Positions 7,741 through 15,081 of a DNA stretch of 64,000 nt are shown here, piece by piece. This DNA comes from Weissella kandleri (GTDB lineage Bacteria; Bacillota; Bacilli; Lactobacillales; Lactobacillaceae), in contig NZ_JQBP01000002.1 of the NCBI RefSeq assembly GCF_001438705.1, positions 31,805-95,804 of the forward strand, written 5' to 3'. The notes beneath the pieces are model-generated. The model made no database searches and was not told the DNA's origin. It saw only the letters and a program-made list of their open reading frames with translations. The position numbers were made by a program, and so were the translations under genes. Every line of letters starts with the position of its first letter. Positions within the stretch are counted from its first letter, which is position 1.

Positions 7741-8138
7741 TACTCAACTTTATTCATAGATAATGAGACACATATTAGTGCTAGTTTTATAATGTGATTG
7801 ATAGCAATATAAAGCTTTTATAAAATAAGGTTTCAGTATTCTCATGGCGTGGTTATAGCTACACATCAATTCAGTTGAATGTTCTATGATTGGGGATGTG
7901 CGAAGATCTTAAGGCTTCGTTTCGGCAGAGCCTTTTAATTTATACATAAAAAGCCCCAATCAATAAGTAATAAGTACTATTTAGGGCAACGTTGGGCTTA
8001 TGTAGGTAATTATTATACGTTTTAAGGTGTGTAATATCAAAAATAATATTTATGTATTTTGTGTTTCAGTAAACATATATAATTTAATTATAGTAAAATA
8101 CGGAATAAATTTATAATTTTAAGGACAGGTATATCATT
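7741..8138. other. Non-coding DNA with a terminator-like hairpin
   Basis: No gene is seen. A terminator-like hairpin (AAGGCT...AGCCTT, about 7911-7935) lies here. A block from about 7925 to 8000 (GAGCCTTTTAATTTA and the following AAAAAGCCCCAAT to GGGCAACG structure) recurs in decayed form at 26235-26300 in island 2. Confidence 0.5.
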
Positions 8139-8945
8139 ATGAAGTTTGAATTGGGACCGATAATAAAAAAAGAGAGAAAGTTAAAACATATATCACAACA
8201 AGAATTATCAGAGGGTATATGTTCACAAGCAATGTTATCATCAATTGAAAATAATAAATATATCCCGAATATTAATCTTTTTTTAAAATTGTGTAAAAGA
8301 TTAGATATTAGTTTAGATGACATCAGTTTAACGAATAATTTTGATATATCTGAATTCGATAATATAAATAAAAAAATAAGTATGTTATGTAATAATCACG
8401 ACTATAGAAAATTAAAGCTTTTTTTGTTGAATGAATCAACTGTAAATGGATTGAAGACGGATAAACAGTTACAAGCTTACTACTATTATTTGGGTGTTGC
8501 CGAGTTAAATGATGGAAATAATATGAAAAATGCTGTTAATAATTTCAAATTATCATTAGCTTGTGAAAGCGGAAATACGAACTCGTGCTTATTTATTTTA
8601 GCAAAATGTTCAATTGGTTATGTTTATTCGTTGCAAGGTAAGAGTCATATAGTCATGGGACTATTAAAAGAAACTTTGAGATTAATTGATAGTGTTAAAT
8701 ACGAAGAAAATTTAAATATTATTTATTATGTTGTGGCATTATCATATTATCGATTAGGTAAATACCAAAATTCTCTGGAATGTATCGAATTAGGTATTAA
8801 ATTTATTACAAATCATAACTCGCATTATATGCTTGCGAATAGTTATAGATTGCTTGCTGAAACTTCAAATAATAACATAGATTTACACAATAAAAGTGAT
8901 TTTTTATCACAGCTATTTAGTGAGCCTGTTTTTGATAAATATTAG
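8139..8945 (+). CDS. Rgg/RNPP-like regulator with N-terminal HTH and TPR-type repeats
   Basis: A 268-residue cytoplasmic regulator. Residues 5-60 form an XRE-type helix-turn-helix (GPIIKKERKLKHISQQELSEG, then CSQAMLSSIENNK). The rest is helical, with repeated YYYLGVAELN, AKCSIGYVYSLQGK and VALSYYRLGKYQNSLECIELG segments typical of TPR sensors in Rgg/PlcR-like proteins that bind short peptides. No obvious pheromone gene is next to it. The following SRPBCC gene is 69 bases downstream on the same strand and may be its target or partner. The gene is very AT-rich and belongs to the island cargo. An AAGGA site lies rather far (about 13 bases) upstream. Confidence 0.75.
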   Translation: MKFELGPIIKKERKLKHISQQELSEGICSQAMLSSIENNKYIPNINLFLKLCKRLDISLDDISLTNNFDISEFDNINKKISMLCNNHDYRKLKLFLLNESTVNGLKTDKQLQAYYYYLGVAELNDGNNMKNAVNNFKLSLACESGNTNSCLFILAKCSIGYVYSLQGKSHIVMGLLKETLRLIDSVKYEENLNIIYYVVALSYYRLGKYQNSLECIELGIKFITNHNSHYMLANSYRLLAETSNNNIDLHNKSDFLSQLFSEPVFDKY

Positions 8946-9014
8946 TATTCTTATTTTATTTAATGTTTATTTCTGGATATGATTACATTATTAAATAGTA
9001 AGGAGAATATTAAG

Positions 9015-9443
9015 ATGAATGAGAAAATTTTTGAAAATGAATCAGAGACGGTAGCAAGCTTTGAAAAGGTTGAGAATACACTTATGGATTTAAATAATTT
9101 ATTAAAGTGGGTACCGGATGTCACAGTTGTAGATGGAGTGGGTAATGATGAATACAAATACATTGTTAGACGACATGATAACGCATTTAATGATTATGAA
9201 GAAATAACCATTAAAAATGAAGATTCGAATATTATTTATATTAGTCAAAAGGGCAATATTGAATATAATTTAATCTTTAATATTCATAATGATGGTGGAA
9301 AAACTCGCATCAAACAAGCTCTGTATATCACTAACCAAGGTAAAATTAAGTTACCTTTAAAAATACTATCACCAATAGCTAAGAAAGCATTTAAATCAAA
9401 TTTGAATAATTTAGTAAAACTAGTTGAATTTACGAGAAACTAG
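9015..9443 (+). CDS. SRPBCC (polyketide cyclase/START-like) family protein
   Basis: A 142-residue soluble protein with the alternating strand pattern of the SRPBCC fold. ETVASFEKVENTLMDLNNLL is the first strand-helix, then WVPDVTVVDG, a central antiparallel sheet and a long C-terminal helix (IAKKAFKSNLNNLVKL). Such proteins bind hydrophobic ligands; no ligand can be inferred. The start at 9015 has AAGGAG 9 bases upstream; the ATG at 8979 lacks a site. The 3' end runs into a 20-bp tandem repeat, and the stop codon lies at the junction of units 1 and 2, so the C-terminus may have been altered when the repeat arose. Confidence 0.6.
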   Translation: MNEKIFENESETVASFEKVENTLMDLNNLLKWVPDVTVVDGVGNDEYKYIVRRHDNAFNDYEEITIKNEDSNIIYISQKGNIEYNLIFNIHNDGGKTRIKQALYITNQGKIKLPLKILSPIAKKAFKSNLNNLVKLVEFTRN

Positions 9444-9480
9444 TTGAATTTACGAGAAACTAGTTGAATTTACGAGAATA
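9421..9480. repeat. Three tandem 20-bp att-like units
   Basis: TAGTTGAATTTACGAGAAAC is repeated twice, then a third unit ends in ATA. Each unit resembles the left flank plus core of the direct repeat at 4916-4937 (TAGTTG then AATTACGAGAATG, with small gaps). The left-arm repeat copy 2 starts immediately after. This is probably a central attachment site between two tandem elements. Confidence 0.6.
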
Positions 9481-9690
9481 CGATTTTAGTAATTTAATCT
9501 TTGATATAAAGACGTTTCAGTCGTCTTAAAATTCGCCAACCACTCAATCGACCACAAAAAGTATTTAATCAATATATAACTTTGCTCCCACAGGCATGTT
9601 CGCTTTAACTAATTGTTAAGGCGATTTTTTTATTTGTCCCCCGGATATCATCTAGGAAAAGAACCGAATAACAAATAGTGTCGTGAAAAT
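9466..9690. repeat. Left-arm repeat, copy 2
   Basis: Matches 4938-5160 over most of its length, including the arm-site words, the terminator hairpin at 9600-9631 and the CCCCCGG tract. No gene is seen from 9444 to 9833. The last 140 bases are AT-rich leader DNA for the SMR gene. Confidence 0.7.
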
Positions 9691-9833
9691 ATATTTATTT
9701 TAGAATATAATTTACTTATGAGGTAATTAAAAAATGAATTTATTTAGATATTTTTATATCGCTTGGGAAACACTTTGGTAGAATACTTTTTTGTTAATTT
9801 ATAACTTTTAATTGATATGAGAGGTATTCAAGA

Positions 9834-10157
9834 ATGAACTATTTATTTTTATTTTTAGCAATTTTTGCGGAGTTAGCCGGGACTAATTTATTAAAGTTTA
9901 CAGACGGGTTTACGAAATTATATCCTACCGCGGCTACGTTATTCATGTACGGGCTAGCTTTTTATTGTTTATCAATAGTTGTCAAAGATTTTCCAGTAAA
10001 TATTGTTTATGCAATTTGGAGTGGCGCTGGAATTGTACTGGTTACATTAGTTTCGGTATTTATCTTTCATAATTCGATTAATTGGCAAACACTACTAGGA
10101 ACATTGTTAATTGTTGTTGGAGTAATATTAGTTAATATATTTGGAACAAGTCATTAA
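9834..10157 (+). CDS. SMR family multidrug efflux protein
   Basis: A 107-residue membrane protein with four helices, the usual SMR length. The conserved charged residue of helix 1 is present (E13 in FLAIFAELAGTNLLK). Helix 3 has the YAIWSGAGIVLV signature. These dimeric antiporters expel quaternary ammonium compounds, guanidinium or polyamines in exchange for protons. The start has GAGGT 8 bases upstream. It is cargo of the right half of island 1. A separate, dead SMR relic lies outside the island at 14762-14926. Confidence 0.88.
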   Translation: MNYLFLFLAIFAELAGTNLLKFTDGFTKLYPTAATLFMYGLAFYCLSIVVKDFPVNIVYAIWSGAGIVLVTLVSVFIFHNSINWQTLLGTLLIVVGVILVNIFGTSH

Positions 10158-10161
10158 TTTT

Positions 10162-10187
10162 CAAGCACCGTAAAAAGGTGCTTTTTA
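10162..10187 (+). terminator. Terminator of the SMR gene
   Basis: AAGCACC pairs with GGTGCTT across a GTAAAAA loop and is followed by T-rich DNA. Confidence 0.8.
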
Positions 10188-10226
10188 TTGTCTTTAAATT
10201 CACATCCGACGAATTACAGGTCAAGG

Positions 10227-10598
10227 TTATTGATGTAGTTTCGCTAGGATATCGTGGTGACTGGTAACATCTCCGCCGTTCTTTTTATAACTCTGCGTAA
10301 ACTTTTGGCGCACTTTGTTGATGTGATTAGGCGTTGTATTGTACATTTTAGCCAGTGCGTCGGCGGTTAGTTTATCCTTGCCGTAGCTTTTGGTAATGAT
10401 GTCCTGCTTTTTTTGAGGTAACGCTCTTAATGTGGTTTCAATCGTTTCACTTTGTCGATTGATTAAGTCCTTTAACTCATTGTAGACACTTGATGTTGCA
10501 TCGTTGATATCGAGCCTGTTTAACGTTATATCGCACAGCTTTAAATTAATCGTATAACGACCACTAAAATACTCATAAAATATCTTGGAAATAGCTAA
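10227..10598 (-). pseudogene. Phage-type HTH regulator, copy 2, start codon lost
   Basis: An open frame of 123 codons nearly identical to the regulator at 6997-7365 (same SYGKDKLTADALAKMYNTTP segment, one extra C-terminal residue). The position of the TTG start in copy 1 reads TTA here (10596-10598), although the GGAGGT site is kept. No ATG, GTG or TTG follows in frame until the internal Met of the helix-turn-helix. Unless a non-standard codon is used, this copy is silent. The conserved frame suggests recent duplication or recent loss. Confidence 0.6.
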
Positions 10599-10699
10599 AA
10601 GTGTGACCTCCTAAAAATGATATAATGTAGTTAATCAACAAACCTGCTTCGGCGATAACTTTTAATAGTTGTCGTTTTTTTGATACGTTTGATAGCTTT

Positions 10700-10980
10700 T
10701 TGAATACTAGCATTATGATGTTAGCATTTTGTCTTTTTGAATACTAACATTTTATACGTTCTTAATGTCAACATTTGTCAACAATCTAGGGCGTTCCAAT
10801 ACTAGCATTATACAGACTTTCAAGGGTGTTAAATATAGCTTTGTATATGCCTTAGAGTGGCGTTGCAACACACTGCAACACTATTAAAAACGTTGCAACT
10901 TTTTCTGCAACCTTCTGCAACCTTTTTTGATTTTGGTTACATTTTTGTATGCACACTTTTTTAGTTTTTGTGTGCACATC
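10700..10980. repeat. Iteron-like repeats and hairpin, copy 2
   Basis: Homologous to 7480-7740. It has three TTARCATTT-like words and five TGCAAC words at 10864-10921. A TATGCACAC/GTGTGCACA inverted repeat lies at about 10948-10977. The TGCAAC series is longer than in copy 1. Confidence 0.5.
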
Positions 10981-11007
10981 TTTTACTTAAATTTATGTAT
11001 AAAAGAC

Positions 11008-11036
11008 TTGTTTTATGTTATAAGGTACGTTATAAT
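11008..11036 (+). promoter_or_regulatory. Promoter of the toxin-like transcript
   Basis: TTGTTT (11008-11013), a 17-base spacer and TATAAT (11031-11036) form a good sigma-A promoter reading into the small toxin-like frame. Confidence 0.6.
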
Positions 11037-11167
11037 AATATATGTAGTTGAGGGAAGTCATGAGCCTGATGCTATGGCAAGTTATATTTAGGGTATGTAT
11101 TCGCACTTTTACACAATTCTAAGACGTGGAGTGCAGAAATGATACAAAATATTAAGGGGTTAGTGGT

Positions 11168-11287
11168 TTGGTTGAGTTTGCTTTGGCGTTCTCAATTGTT
11201 CTTACTTCCGTGGGTAAGCTGGCGATTCAATTATCAAAAGCTTACGGGAATAAGAAAAAAGCCGACTACTTATTTAAAGATAAGTAA
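11168..11287 (+). CDS. Small membrane toxin candidate (type I toxin-antitoxin)
   Basis: A 39-residue frame starting at TTG 11168, 8 bases after AAGGGG. It has a hydrophobic segment (FALAFSIVLTSVGKLAI) and a basic tail (YGNKKKADYLFKDK), the layout of Fst/TxpA/holin-like type I toxins. It has its own promoter (11008-11036), a long leader and a terminator (11323-11355). A second terminator pointing the opposite way overlaps its 3' end (11254-11292), as expected if a converging antisense RNA exists. An alternative frame from ATG 11138 crosses the same DNA but is less toxin-like. Confidence 0.45.
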   Translation: MVEFALAFSIVLTSVGKLAIQLSKAYGNKKKADYLFKDK

Positions 11288-11292
11288 CCGAC
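11254..11292 (-). terminator. Minus-strand terminator within the toxin 3' end
   Basis: On the minus strand a 13-bp stem with one mismatch and a TTTA-containing loop ends in T7. It would end an antisense RNA starting between it and about 11330, where TTGACA (complement of 11317-11322) could be a -35. Confidence 0.6.
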
Positions 11293-11322
11293 TTTAACCA
11301 ACTAATACTCTAAGACTTGTCA

Positions 11323-11355
11323 AACGGTAAGAGCCTGGAACCTCTTGCCGTTTTC
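11323..11355 (+). terminator. Terminator of the toxin-like transcript
   Basis: AACGGTAAGAG pairs with CTCTTGCCGTT and is followed by TTCTT. Confidence 0.75.
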
Positions 11356-11404
11356 TTATACATTTAATTATAGCAACTCAATAAAATTATTCAAGGGGTA
11401 GAGT

Positions 11405-11596
11405 ATGACTGAATATAAGACTAGTGAAGCACAACGCCGGGCCGTTAAGAATTACGAGCAAAAGCGTACACAAGGAGAAGTAAACCAAGGAAGAGCTAAG
11501 ACCTTTGTGCGCAAATATGCCACTGTTGACGATATGAAGGAGCTTATAGAGATATTCAACGATAACCATACGGAACAGATAGAAATACGTCAATAA
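11405..11596 (+). CDS. Small basic protein of mobile elements
   Basis: A 63-residue, highly charged cytoplasmic protein beginning TEYKTSEAQRRAVKNYEQKR and ending in KYATVDDMKELIEIFND. Similar short proteins of unknown role occur in Gram-positive prophages and plasmids. The N-terminal half is basic and the C-terminal half is a likely amphipathic helix. The start has AGGGGT at 11395-11400. It sits between the toxin-like locus and the GNAT gene. Confidence 0.5.
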   Translation: MTEYKTSEAQRRAVKNYEQKRTQGEVNQGRAKTFVRKYATVDDMKELIEIFNDNHTEQIEIRQ

Positions 11597-11702
11597 CTTA
11601 TTTACGTTGCAATTAAGTTAAACATTTTATAGTTTGCTTTTTAATTATTTTGGAAACGTAGTGCTTTGGACACTATTTTTTCATAAAAAGGAATAGATAT
11701 AT

Positions 11703-12170
11703 ATGATTATTAGAAGATACGACAATAACGATTTAATTTCAATTGTAGATATATTCTTTAATTCAATTCACGCAGTAGATTCTTATTATTCTATTGAGCA
11801 ATTAAACGCGTGGGGGAATTTAGATAAAAAAGCCGAATTAATAACAAAATGGGAATATAGTCTACAAAATACATATACATTAGTCGCTATTTTGGATGAC
11901 GGTGTTGTAGGGTTCTCGAATATAGATAATGATGGATATATTGATTTAATGTATGTAAGTCCTGATTATCAGAATAAAAGAATAGCGACAACTTTACTAA
12001 AATATTTGGAAGATTATGCCCATAGAATGGGGTTAAAAGAATTGACCGTAAATGCTAGTGCAGTTGCAAAAAATATGTTTATAAAACAAGGCTTTAGGAT
12101 AGTTGCCAAACAATCAGTAGTTAAAAATAACGTAGAGATGTACAACTATAAAATGTATAAGAGTCTGTAA
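11703..12170 (+). CDS. GNAT family N-acetyltransferase
   Basis: A 155-residue soluble enzyme of the GNAT fold. The acetyl-CoA-binding motif A region is IDLMYVSPDYQNKRIATTLLKYLEDYA, with the QNKRIA loop in place of Q/RxxGxG/A. The C-terminal AKNMFIKQGFRIVAKQ is motif B. The acceptor is unknown; closest in flavour are PhnO/ElaA-like enzymes. It is AT-rich island cargo with an AAGGA site about 11 bases upstream. A shared non-coding block follows it, and in island 2 a related block borders the cadmium genes. Confidence 0.8.
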   Translation: MIIRRYDNNDLISIVDIFFNSIHAVDSYYSIEQLNAWGNLDKKAELITKWEYSLQNTYTLVAILDDGVVGFSNIDNDGYIDLMYVSPDYQNKRIATTLLKYLEDYAHRMGLKELTVNASAVAKNMFIKQGFRIVAKQSVVKNNVEMYNYKMYKSL

Positions 12171-12819
12171 ACAGTATTTTTTGGGAATGTGTTTCAAAAG
12201 TTATTTTTTGGGAAAAACTCATAAAATGACAACACTGCATCGTTTCTCTTATTGATGAGTAGGGCGGGCCTTTTAATTGAATTTTATCCTAACTAAGTCT
12301 AGTTTAAAATTAATTGTGGCTAAATTTATATACCTTAATGCTAAAAGGTCGTATACAGCCTTATATGGGTAAAATAGAGCGAGTGAATTAATAACAAGTT
12401 TTAACAGGTTTTTAGGTTAGGTTTTATTAGGTTCTTTATGGTAGGTTTTGTCAGGTTCTTAAGTGAAGTTTATTTATCAGATAAAAAGCCAGTCGCTTAT
12501 TTAAAGTAACTGGCTTTTTGAATATTTATATTTACAGAATGTAAATGCGCATGTTGTTTTAAATTATTCAATTTTTAAAAAGGACTAGTTCAGGACTAAA
12601 AAAAGGACCGCTCTAAATGGCTACGTACCAATGTGCGGAGCAAAAAGACCACTTTTTTAAAAAACTCTCTTATATAGTACAATAAAAGGCTATTTGTAAC
12701 CTTCTACTTAATAATAGTGGTATTTCTAGTCCTAACCTTGGGGCACAACGTTTTAGCGTGGTACTTTAGGTGGTTCTCAATGGTCTTTTGGGCCCTATTA
12801 AATTAATGGAAGTTGTTTA
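12171..12819. other. Non-coding island DNA with shared blocks
   Basis: No gene is seen. It holds a TTTTTTGGGAA word twice (12178-12222), AGGTTTT(A/G) words repeated at 12405-12455 and a terminator (12483-12519). The parts at 12228-12271 and 12330-12520 recur in island 2 at 26356-26400 and 27390-27535. A weak palindromic, A-rich stretch lies at 12585-12670. Confidence 0.5.
12483..12519 (+). terminator. Terminator in the shared block
   Basis: AAAAAGCCAGTCGCTTA pairs with GTAACTGGCTTTTT (one mismatch). The homologous hairpin in island 2 is at 27498-27530. Confidence 0.7.
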
Positions 12820-13056
12820 ATGCCTCGATACTTAAACATCGTGTTATTTTTGGTTAAGCCTAAATCTTTAAGAGCGTTTAAAATATCTAGGTATACTCAC
12901 GCTACTTTATTAATATCAGACGGCATGGAAATTAAAAAGGTAGCCAATAGACTAGGACACAAAGACATATCAGTTACGGCGAACATTTATGCGGAAGTTA
13001 CACCAAAAGCTAAGAAGGAAGTTGCTGAACGGTTTAGCAAAATATTGGTAAGTTGA
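12820..13056 (+). pseudogene. C-terminal stub of a tyrosine recombinase (integrase)
   Basis: About 60 recognisable residues of the phage-integrase catalytic C-terminus. SRYTHATLLISDG is the HxxR region (R kept, the first His replaced by Lys). VANRLGHKDISVT carries the second His. ANIYAEVTPKAKKEVAERF holds the catalytic Tyr. The whole N-terminal arm-binding and core-binding part and the first catalytic Arg are missing, so it cannot recombine. It lies 125 bases from the right direct repeat, the usual int-att arrangement. Confidence 0.8.
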
Positions 13057-13180
13057 CCACTCAATCGACCACTCAATTAACCACAAAAAAGTTTAACGCT
13101 TATTATGCTCGGTGAGTATGCGAACGTTGATATAACTGATTTTTTGAGGGTTTGTTGAGGTTCATTAATATTTTACTGAC
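13057..13180. repeat. Right arm of island 1
   Basis: After the integrase stop come ACCACTCAATCGACCAC and a degenerate repeat AATTAACCAC. GTTGATATAACTGA and TTTGTTGAGGTT follow, then the direct repeat. Related words occur at 28737-28850 in island 2. This is probably the right recombinase-binding arm. Confidence 0.55.
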
Positions 13181-13204
13181 TAAATTACGAGAATGGTGTA
13201 CACT
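13176..13204 (+). promoter_or_regulatory. metK promoter containing the attachment core
   Basis: CTGACT (13176-13181), 17 bases and TACACT (13199-13204) form a plausible promoter for the metK leader. The 15-bp repeat core fills most of the spacer, so the -35 would be supplied by the element and the -10 by the chromosome. Confidence 0.45.
13181..13195. repeat. Right direct repeat of island 1 (attR candidate)
   Basis: TAAATTACGAGAATG, identical to 4923-4937. The DNA to its right is the metK leader and is core-like. Confidence 0.65.
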
Positions 13205-13227
13205 AATAGAAGCAAATTAATAACATT

Positions 13228-13314
13228 CCTATCAAGAGTTCAGGGAGGGACTAGACCCGAAGATCTGACGCCAGCGTACCCAAAAGGGCGATGTGGTAAC
13301 TTCTAGTAGATAGG
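13228..13314 (+). promoter_or_regulatory. SAM-riboswitch-like metK leader
   Basis: CCTATC (13228-13233) pairs with GATAGG (13309-13314), closing an aptamer-sized domain. TATCAAGAG and GGGAGGGACT near its 5' side are hallmarks of the SAM-I (S-box) aptamer. The inner part (ACCCGAAGATCTGACGCC) departs from the usual CCC-GAAACCCGGCAACC core. Binding of SAM is expected to promote the downstream terminator and shut off SAM synthetase. I am confident it is a structured metK leader, and less so about the exact class. Confidence 0.7.
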
Positions 13315-13324
13315 CGTAATGATC

Positions 13325-13357
13325 GGATGACATGCGCTTATCGTATGTCATTTTTTT
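13325..13357 (+). terminator. metK leader terminator
   Basis: ATGACATGCG pairs with CGTATGTCAT and T7 follows. It lies between the riboswitch-like domain and metK, the position of a transcription attenuator. Confidence 0.85.
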
Positions 13358-13397
13358 GTATATCGATAAAATATAAAAATAGTGGAGGATTTAATTC

Positions 13398-14588
13398 ATG
13401 GAAAAACGTTTATTTACGTCAGAATCAGTTTCAGAAGGGCACCCGGATAAAGTTTCAGACCAAATTTCAGATGCGATTTTGGACGCAATTTTAAAGCAAG
13501 ATTCAATGGCGCGGACAGCGATAGAAACTGCAGTAACGACGGGATTTGTTAATATATTTGGCGAAGTTTCGACGAGTGCCTATGTAAATATGAATCAGAT
13601 TGTCCGTCAAACTTTGAAGCGGATTGGTTATGATGATCCTGAAGCTGGCTTTTTGGCAGATGATGTACATGTGGCATTGACGATTGATGAACAATCACCC
13701 GATATTGCGCAAGGAGTCGACCAAGCTTTGGAACAGCGTGAAGACGGTGGCGTTGATCCTTACGATCAAATTGGGGCTGGTGATCAAGGATTGATGTTTG
13801 GGTATGCAACCAATGAAACGGACCAGTACTTACCATTATCAGTCGTTTTGTCGCATGCCCTGGTGCGAAAGCAGGCGGAAGTGCGGCGTTTGGGTCAGTT
13901 GGATTATTTATTACCTGATGCCAAAGCCCAAGTGACGGTTGAATTGGACGAAAATGACCGGGCACAACGCATTGATGCGGTGGTGCTTTCAACGCAACAT
14001 CGTGAACGGGTGACATTGGATCAATTACGGCGCGAAGTTAAAGCACAAATTATTGACCCCATCTTACCAGCTGACATGGTGGATGAGAACACACGCTATT
14101 ACATCAATCCAACGGGCCGTTTCGTGATTGGTGGTCCTAAAGGTGACGCGGGGATGACCGGTCGTAAGATTATCGTCGACACGTACGGTGGTTATGCGCG
14201 GCATGGTGGTGGTGCCTTTTCGGGTAAGGACGCGACGAAGGTAGATCGTTCTGCAGCGTATGCTACGCGCTATATCGCCAAGAATATTGTGGCTGCACAA
14301 TTAGCTGATCGTGTCGAGATTCAAGTTGCGTACGCGATTGGGGTGGCAGCCCCAGTTTCAATCGACGTTAATACGTTTGGTACGGGAAAAGTGAGTGATG
14401 AAGAGTTGGTAACGGCGATTCGTGATCTCTTTGAATTGCGCCCCGCTGGAATCATTGAGGACTTGGACTTGCGCAAGCCTCGTTACGAAGCCACGGCTGC
14501 CTATGGGCACTTTGGTCGTCCAGAGCTTGACTTACCATGGGAGCGGTTAGACAAGGTGGAAGCTTTACAACGTTATTTTAATCTGTAA
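13398..14588 (+). CDS. metK: S-adenosylmethionine synthetase
   Basis: A 396-residue cytoplasmic enzyme that makes SAM from methionine and ATP. The family signatures [16 protein letters not shown] near the N-terminus, [12 protein letters not shown] (ATP/methionine site) and the glycine-rich GGGAFSGKD loop are all present, and the length is normal. The start has GGAGG 9 bases upstream. It is a single gene behind a SAM-responsive-looking leader. SAM made here feeds the methyltransferases encoded further along. Confidence 0.97.
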   Translation: MEKRLFTSESVSEGHPDKVSDQISDAILDAILKQDSMARTAIETAVTTGFVNIFGEVSTSAYVNMNQIVRQTLKRIGYDDPEAGFLADDVHVALTIDEQSPDIAQGVDQALEQREDGGVDPYDQIGAGDQGLMFGYATNETDQYLPLSVVLSHALVRKQAEVRRLGQLDYLLPDAKAQVTVELDENDRAQRIDAVVLSTQHRERVTLDQLRREVKAQIIDPILPADMVDENTRYYINPTGRFVIGGPKGDAGMTGRKIIVDTYGGYARHGGGAFSGKDATKVDRSAAYATRYIAKNIVAAQLADRVEIQVAYAIGVAAPVSIDVNTFGTGKVSDEELVTAIRDLFELRPAGIIEDLDLRKPRYEATAAYGHFGRPELDLPWERLDKVEALQRYFNL

Positions 14589-14599
14589 AAAGGATGTGG

Positions 14600-14642
14600 A
14601 ACAACTTAGTCGTTAGTAGTGGCGGCTAAGTTGTTTTATTTT
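14600..14642 (+). terminator. metK terminator
   Basis: AACAACTTAG pairs with CTAAGTTGTT and TTATTTT follows. Confidence 0.8.
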
Positions 14643-14761
14643 GGCTAAAAATATGTCTAACATATTAATATCTTTCAATGTCGTATATTATTCAAAAATT
14701 GCATGGTGTGGCATCGATGATATATTAGAATTGTTGTCAATCATTGGAAGGGGTGTGGGAG

Positions 14762-14926
14762 ATGCTATATGGCTTGGGGTTTTGTGGATGGGGTGTTATG
14801 GACGCTAATGAGGATTTTTAGTGGGAATTTGGGAACGATTTTGGCCTAAGACAAAAAACTTGGCTTAAAACCCTGGGAATCATCTGATTGATAGTTGGTG
14901 TCATTTTAATTAAAGTCATTGGTTAA
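14762..14926 (+). pseudogene. SMR transporter relic
   Basis: Fifty-five codons in one frame with two stops. The last part reads QKTWLKTLGII, stop, LIVGVILIKVIG, which matches the loop and fourth helix of SMR efflux proteins. The first part (YGLGFCGWGV) is a poor match to helix 3. The N-terminal helices are absent. A terminator follows. It lies outside the island and is unrelated to the intact SMR gene at 9834 except by family. From 14589 to 15081 nothing else is seen. Confidence 0.45.
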
Positions 14927-14940
14927 TTAGATTTATGAAA

Positions 14941-14963
14941 AGATGCGCTGATGCATCTTTTTT
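14941..14963 (+). terminator. Terminator after the SMR relic
   Basis: AGATGC pairs with GCATCT and a T run follows. Confidence 0.7.
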
Positions 14964-15081
14964 ATTGTTAAACATTATGGAAGTTTTAAGAAAATACTTC
15001 GTCAATCAAAATAATTGAAAAAAATAAAAGGGTGTATTAGTATTTGGAAAGAATAGTTTAAATATTAAGGATGTGAAGCAA

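Noticed and set aside
7555-7797. 80-codon plus-strand frame
   Set aside because: It lies across the iteron and hairpin repeats, lacks a ribosome site and is not conserved as a frame in the second copy of the module.
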